A DNA stretch of 64,000 nt. Origin: UBA1413 sp037447215. GTDB lineage: Bacteria; Bacteroidota; Bacteroidia; Bacteroidales; Prolixibacteraceae. The position numbers and the translations under genes were made by a program. The stretch is taken from the NCBI GenBank assembly GCA_037447215.1, contig JBBIHB010000006.1, forward strand, positions 1 through 64,000, in the 5' to 3' direction. Positions 60,567 through 64,000 of the stretch are shown piece by piece. The first letter of the stretch is position 1, and the number at the start of each line of letters is the position of its first letter. The notes under the pieces are model-generated. The model saw only the letters and a list, made by a program, of their open reading frames with translations. It did no database searches and had not been told where the DNA came from.

Positions 60567-60616
60567 TAGTTCTATTACTGTTCACCGATCTGATGAAACA
60601 TTTATGTTTAAAATAC

Positions 60617-60626
60617 AAAAGGAGGT
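60617..60626 (+). promoter_or_regulatory. Strong Shine-Dalgarno site setting the clpP start
   Basis: AAAAGGAGGT lies seven bases before ATG 60634 and marks that codon as the clpP start, rather than the in-frame ATG at 60604. Such a strong site is unusual in this window. Confidence 0.7.
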
Positions 60627-60633
60627 ACCAATT

Positions 60634-61338
60634 ATGAATTTTATGGATGATTTTCAGAAATATGCTACCAAAAAAGCAGGTATCAGCAGCCTAACCATGC
60701 ACCGATATACTTCAGCGTATGGTTATTATATTTCTCCGACCATCATTGAAGAGCGTCAACTGAATGTTGCCTCAATGGATGTTTTCTCGCGTTTGATGAT
60801 GGATCGGATAATATTTCTTGGTGTACCTATAGACGATACAGTTGCCAACATCATTCAAGCGCAATTGCTGTTCCTGGAATCAACCGACCCAACCAAAGAT
60901 ATTCAGGTTTATTTTAATACTCCAGGCGGGGCCGTACATGCAGGCCTGGGTATCTATGATACTATGCAATACATTACAGCCGATATCGCAACCATTTGTA
61001 CCGGAATGGCTGCTTCGATGGGTGCCATATTGCTCACCGCCGGAACGAAAGGAAAACGTTCCTCTTTGAAACATTCGAGGATTATGATCCATCAGCCAAT
61101 GGGTGGCGCATCTGGTCAGGCGTCCGATATTGAGATAACTGCCCGTGAAATTATGAAAATAAAGAATGAGCTATACCGAATTCTTTCGGAACACACCGGA
61201 AGGCCTTTCGAACAGGTCGAAAAAGATGCCGACCGCGATTATTGGATGACTTCCCAGGAAGCTGTTGAATATGGGATGATTGACGAAATTTTGCAGAGAA
61301 ACGGAAAAAGTAATGAGTTCAAAAGGAAGAATGGATAA
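60634..61338 (+). CDS. clpP: ATP-dependent Clp protease proteolytic subunit
   Basis: This 234-residue serine protease assembles into the ClpP tetradecamer. The catalytic triad is seen as Ser in GMAASMGAIL, His in RIMIHQPMGG and Asp in DADRDYW; the IIFLGVPIDDTVAN and YFNTPGGAVHAGLGIYDTM strands are typical. It starts at 60634, as set by the Shine-Dalgarno site. Its end overlaps the start of clpX, so both subunits are made from one mRNA. Confidence 0.96.
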   Translation: MNFMDDFQKYATKKAGISSLTMHRYTSAYGYYISPTIIEERQLNVASMDVFSRLMMDRIIFLGVPIDDTVANIIQAQLLFLESTDPTKDIQVYFNTPGGAVHAGLGIYDTMQYITADIATICTGMAASMGAILLTAGTKGKRSSLKHSRIMIHQPMGGASGQASDIEITAREIMKIKNELYRILSEHTGRPFEQVEKDADRDYWMTSQEAVEYGMIDEILQRNGKSNEFKRKNG

Positions 61339-62545
61339 ATGTTCGTTTTGCGGACGTGAAAAAAAGGAAGTAAACCTGCTGATTGCCGGTATCGACGGGC
61401 ATATTTGCGACAGGTGTGCTGAGCAGGCCCATTCCATCATATTGGAAGAAATGAAAAAAGACACCTCTTTCGATATGGATGGGATTCGGTTGATGAAACC
61501 ACTTGAAATAAAGGAGTTTCTCGATCAGTATGTGATTGGTCAGGACCAGGCAAAAAAAATCCTGTCGGTGGCAGTATATAACCATTACAAAAGGCTCGCC
61601 CAGCGCATTAATGAGGATGAAACCGAGATCGAAAAATCGAATATCATACTGGTTGGTGAAACCGGAACTGGAAAAACCCTGCTGGCCAGGACCATTGCCC
61701 GGATGCTACACGTACCTTTCACCATTGTTGACGCAACAGTACTCACCGAGGCTGGTTACGTGGGTGAGGACATCGAAAGCCTTCTTACCCGGTTGTTGCA
61801 AGCTGCCGATTATAATGTTGAAGCCGCCGAACGCGGGATTGTTTTCATTGATGAAATTGATAAAATTGCCCGCAAAGGAGATAATCCGTCTATAACCCGC
61901 GACGTTTCGGGCGAAGGTGTGCAACAGGGCTTGCTTAAACTCCTCGAAGGATCGGTTGTGAACGTACCCCCGCAGGGCGGCCGCAAACATCCCGAACAAA
62001 AAATGATTGCAGTTGATACCAAAAATATCCTTTTCATTTGTGGCGGGGCTTTCGACGGTATTGAAAGGAAAATTGCACAAAGGCTCAATACTAAAGTTAT
62101 AGGTTATGGCGCAGCAAAAGAGGCCGACCGCATCGACAGGGAAAATCTTTTACAATATATTTCTCCCCAGGATTTAAGATCATTCGGAATGATTCCCGAA
62201 ATTATAGGTAGGCTTCCGGTACTGGCCCATCTCGACCCGCTCGATCGCACTACCCTGAGGCGGATTCTCACGGAGCCAAAAAATTCTATTATCAAGCAAT
62301 ATATCAAACTGTTTGAATTTGATGGAACTGAATTGATTTTCAGGGAAGAGGCTCTTGAATATGTAGTTGATAAAGCAATTGAGTTCAAATTGGGTGCCCG
62401 TGGATTGAGGTCGATCTGCGAAAGTATCATGATTGATGCCATGTTTCACTCTCCTTCGGAGAAAACCGAGCAATTGGTTATTGATCTTGAATATGCACAT
62501 GAGAAACTCGATCGTTCGAGTATCAGCAGGCTAAAAGCAAGTTAA
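61331..62545 (+). CDS. clpX: ATP-dependent Clp protease ATP-binding subunit ClpX
   Basis: ClpX unfolds substrates and feeds them to ClpP. The N-terminal C4 zinc domain (CSFCGREKKEV, CDRCAEQ) is followed by the AAA+ module: Walker A GETGTGKTLLA, Walker B IVFIDEIDKIA, pore loop GYVGED, RKH loop GGRKHPEQ and sensor 2 GARGLRS. ATG 61331 (M-D-K-C-S-F) overlaps the clpP end by eight bases and has AAAAGGA before it; ATG 61313 would add six residues. The final length is about 404 residues. Confidence 0.95.
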   Translation: MDKCSFCGREKKEVNLLIAGIDGHICDRCAEQAHSIILEEMKKDTSFDMDGIRLMKPLEIKEFLDQYVIGQDQAKKILSVAVYNHYKRLAQRINEDETEIEKSNIILVGETGTGKTLLARTIARMLHVPFTIVDATVLTEAGYVGEDIESLLTRLLQAADYNVEAAERGIVFIDEIDKIARKGDNPSITRDVSGEGVQQGLLKLLEGSVVNVPPQGGRKHPEQKMIAVDTKNILFICGGAFDGIERKIAQRLNTKVIGYGAAKEADRIDRENLLQYISPQDLRSFGMIPEIIGRLPVLAHLDPLDRTTLRRILTEPKNSIIKQYIKLFEFDGTELIFREEALEYVVDKAIEFKLGARGLRSICESIMIDAMFHSPSEKTEQLVIDLEYAHEKLDRSSISRLKAS

Positions 62546-62567
62546 GTATTCGTTGTAATATAAGGGG

Positions 62568-62597
62568 AAGCCGGAAAAAAAATCCGGCTTTATTTTT
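62568..62597. terminator. Hairpin between convergent clpX and the KAS III-like gene
   Basis: AAGCCGGA and TCCGGCTT form an eight-base-pair stem around an A-rich loop, followed by TATTTTTT. It is placed to terminate clpX and, in the other direction, the KAS III-like gene. Confidence 0.75.
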
Positions 62598-63680
62598 TCA
62601 GGGAAACTTATAAACCACCGAGTTAATAGTCATGCCGGCTCCAACAGAAGTAAACAGAATGATGTCGCCACTGTTAAATCGGTGACCTTTTAGTTTGCCT
62701 TTCGAAATAAGATCGTACAAGGTTGGGACAGTTGCTGATGAAGAATTACCCAGCTCTTTAATGGTCATCGGCATAACGCTTTCGGGTATATCTTTGATTT
62801 TATACAATTTAAAAACCCTTTCCAGTATGGCCTGGTCCATTTTTTCATTTGCCTGATGGATCAGTACTTTTTTTACATCTTCGAGTGTGAGACCAGCAAG
62901 TTGAAGACTTCGTTTCACCACTTTGGGAACGTTTGTCAGTGCATAAACATAGACTTTGTGTCCCTGCATCCTGATAAACAGATCTTTTTCAGGATAATCG
63001 GGGTTAAGCGAGATATCCATAACGAGAAAATCGGCTTCAAGAGCATCCGTTTGGATGGCATGAGAAAGAATTCCCACAGGTTCTTCAGAATTAACAGCTT
63101 CAACGATAACAGCACCTGCGCCGTCGGCGAATATCATGGCATCGCGGTCATTTGGATCGGCTACCCGGCTGGTAATATCGGCTGCAATGACCAATCCCCG
63201 CTGATATTGACCCGATTTGATATACATGTCGGCAACAATCAGGGCCTGGACCCATCCGGGGCATCCGGCAATTACATCGTGGGCGAACATATGGGGATTT
63301 TTAAGGCCAAGTTTTTGCTTTATTCGGGCAGCTATGTATGGGACTATTGCCGATCGGTAATTGTTGTGCGCCATATCGCCAAAATTATGGGCAGCTATTA
63401 TAAAATCAAGGCTTTCGGGTTCAATGCCCGATGATTCTATGGCGTCTTTTGCTGCATAAAAGCCAATATCTGAAGTCTGATCTTCAGGATTACTCCACCT
63501 GCGGTCCTCGATATTGGTTATTTCCCTGAATTTTTCAATAATTTCCTCATTTTCTTTGTCAAAGGGTTTGCGGGTAGCAGGATCATAGAAAGTGTAATCC
63601 AAAAAATGATTGTTTTCAATTTTTACCGGTGGAATATAACTCCCCGATCCGATGATTATGGTATGAATATTCGCCGCCAT
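62598..63680 (-). CDS. 3-oxoacyl-ACP synthase III-like (thiolase fold) protein
   Basis: This condensing enzyme of the FabH type has 360 residues from ATG 63680 (an upstream TTG at 63698 adds six). The catalytic Cys is in DVIAGCPGW (near residue 125), the His in LIHQANEKM and the Asn in GNSSSATVP, completing Cys-His-Asn. It is about 40 residues longer than E. coli FabH (317 aa), with an extra N-terminal region (about 25-60, YTFYDPATRKPFDKENEE). It may start fatty-acid synthesis or a specialised lipid; the substrate is not certain. Eight bases separate the end of the frame from the clpX terminator hairpin. Confidence 0.88.
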   Translation of the reverse strand: MAANIHTIIIGSGSYIPPVKIENNHFLDYTFYDPATRKPFDKENEEIIEKFREITNIEDRRWSNPEDQTSDIGFYAAKDAIESSGIEPESLDFIIAAHNFGDMAHNNYRSAIVPYIAARIKQKLGLKNPHMFAHDVIAGCPGWVQALIVADMYIKSGQYQRGLVIAADITSRVADPNDRDAMIFADGAGAVIVEAVNSEEPVGILSHAIQTDALEADFLVMDISLNPDYPEKDLFIRMQGHKVYVYALTNVPKVVKRSLQLAGLTLEDVKKVLIHQANEKMDQAILERVFKLYKIKDIPESVMPMTIKELGNSSSATVPTLYDLISKGKLKGHRFNSGDIILFTSVGAGMTINSVVYKFP

Positions 63681-63705
63681 AAAATTCTTTTCTGTCAACG
63701 ATTGT

Positions 63706-64000
63706 TTACGTTTTATATTTTTTCAGTTCAAACTTTTCACCATCAAAAACTCCGTAGGAGAATGTTTTGATCCAGTCGCCCAAAAGGATAAACCTGCTGT
63801 TTCCGGGCATTTCCACATCGGCAATTCGATGCCGGTGACCAAAAACAAAATAATCGAAATGTTCCTGTCCCAGCATCGAAAGGGCAAATTTATACATTCC
63901 TTCATTCTCTGCGTCGAATGCCTGCCCGTCACTTTTTTTGCTCAAGCGGCTGCTTTTGGACCAACGGTATGCAACCGTCACCGCAAAGTTAGGGTGAAAT
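63706..64000 (-). CDS. UDP-2,3-diacylglucosamine diphosphatase-like protein, C-terminal part
   Basis: This is the 3' end of a metallophosphoesterase resembling LpxH, which cleaves UDP-2,3-diacylglucosamine in lipid A synthesis. The 98 codons present include FHPNFAV at the window edge, AYRWSKSSR, the metal-binding GHRHRIAD (GHxH) and FILLGDWIKTFSYGVFDG. The GTG at 63981 is not the start: the frame is open to the window edge and continues beyond it. LpxH assignment is by motif pattern; related phosphoesterases are possible. Confidence 0.8.
   Translation of the reverse strand, partial: FHPNFAVTVAYRWSKSSRLSKKSDGQAFDAENEGMYKFALSMLGQEHFDYFVFGHRHRIADVEMPGNSRFILLGDWIKTFSYGVFDGEKFELKKYKT

Noticed and set aside
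1..64000. CRISPR arrays, prophage genes, intact insertion sequences, rRNA genes
   Set aside because: No regularly spaced repeats, transposases, integrases, phage structural genes or rRNA sequence were seen anywhere in the window.

Overview
The window is a 64 kb stretch of a Bacteroidota chromosome, most likely of the Bacteroidales/Marinilabiliales type. The evidence is lineage-typical genes (DUF4270 and DUF4296 lipoproteins, a half-size GT5 glycogen/starch synthase next to panC-panD, a PiT transporter with a PhoU-like tail), repeated -7 boxes of the Bacteroidota form TAnnTTTG at starts of transcription units, and few Shine-Dalgarno sequences. Almost everything is housekeeping. There is no CRISPR array, prophage or intact insertion sequence. 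The accessory signals are a HicAB pair and a fragment of a group II intron.

Layout. 1-8.4 kb: end of glmM, hicA/hicB, a preQ1 riboswitch with the queuosine-precursor transporter YhhQ, an S9 peptidase, an aldo/keto reductase, aspartate kinase and an efflux adaptor. 8.4-8.9 kb: a gene-poor gap holding domains V and VI of a group II intron. 8.9-24.2 kb: dtd, a MazG-like hydrolase, deoC, a polyprenyl synthase and dusB; a minus-strand operon GT5-DUF4270-glmS-mntP; divergent from it panC-panD, then rfaE2-radA, a DUF4296 lipoprotein with an amidohydrolase, and a radical SAM enzyme. 24.3-31 kb: a penicillin-acylase-family hydrolase and a phosphate block (PiT-PhoU transporter divergent from phoR-phoB). 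31-40 kb: rpoN, asnS, ilvE, a 58-residue membrane protein, DUF2797, an M28 peptidase and holB. 40-42.4 kb: pgk, two small proteins and a probable orphan small RNA. 42.4-57 kb, minus strand: a large GH2 beta-galactosidase with an inserted LamG domain, DUF58, trxA, dnaE, a HIT protein, greA, ahcY and recQ. 57.3-64 kb: tatC-lptB, tRNA-Leu(UAG), tig, clpP-clpX, a KAS III-like enzyme and the end of an LpxH-like gene.

Functional links. glmM and glmS feed UDP-GlcNAc synthesis; rfaE2, lptB and the LpxH-like gene belong to LPS synthesis and export; panC-panD make pantothenate; tig, clpP and clpX form a protein-quality-control block; PiT-PhoU with phoR-phoB forms a phosphate module.

Most notable observations: (1) dnaE appears to carry an exact 13-codon in-frame deletion that removes the second catalytic aspartate of the DxD motif; (2) an orphan promoter, hairpin and terminator unit near 42.2 kb looks like an undescribed small RNA; (3) the isolated group II intron 3' end lies beside an efflux adaptor without its pump; (4) hicA seems to have lost its ATG (now ATA); (5) a Rieske-like lipoprotein has a CxxC second box, predicting 3Cys-1His ligation; (6) greA has a terminator-like hairpin at the very start of its leader.
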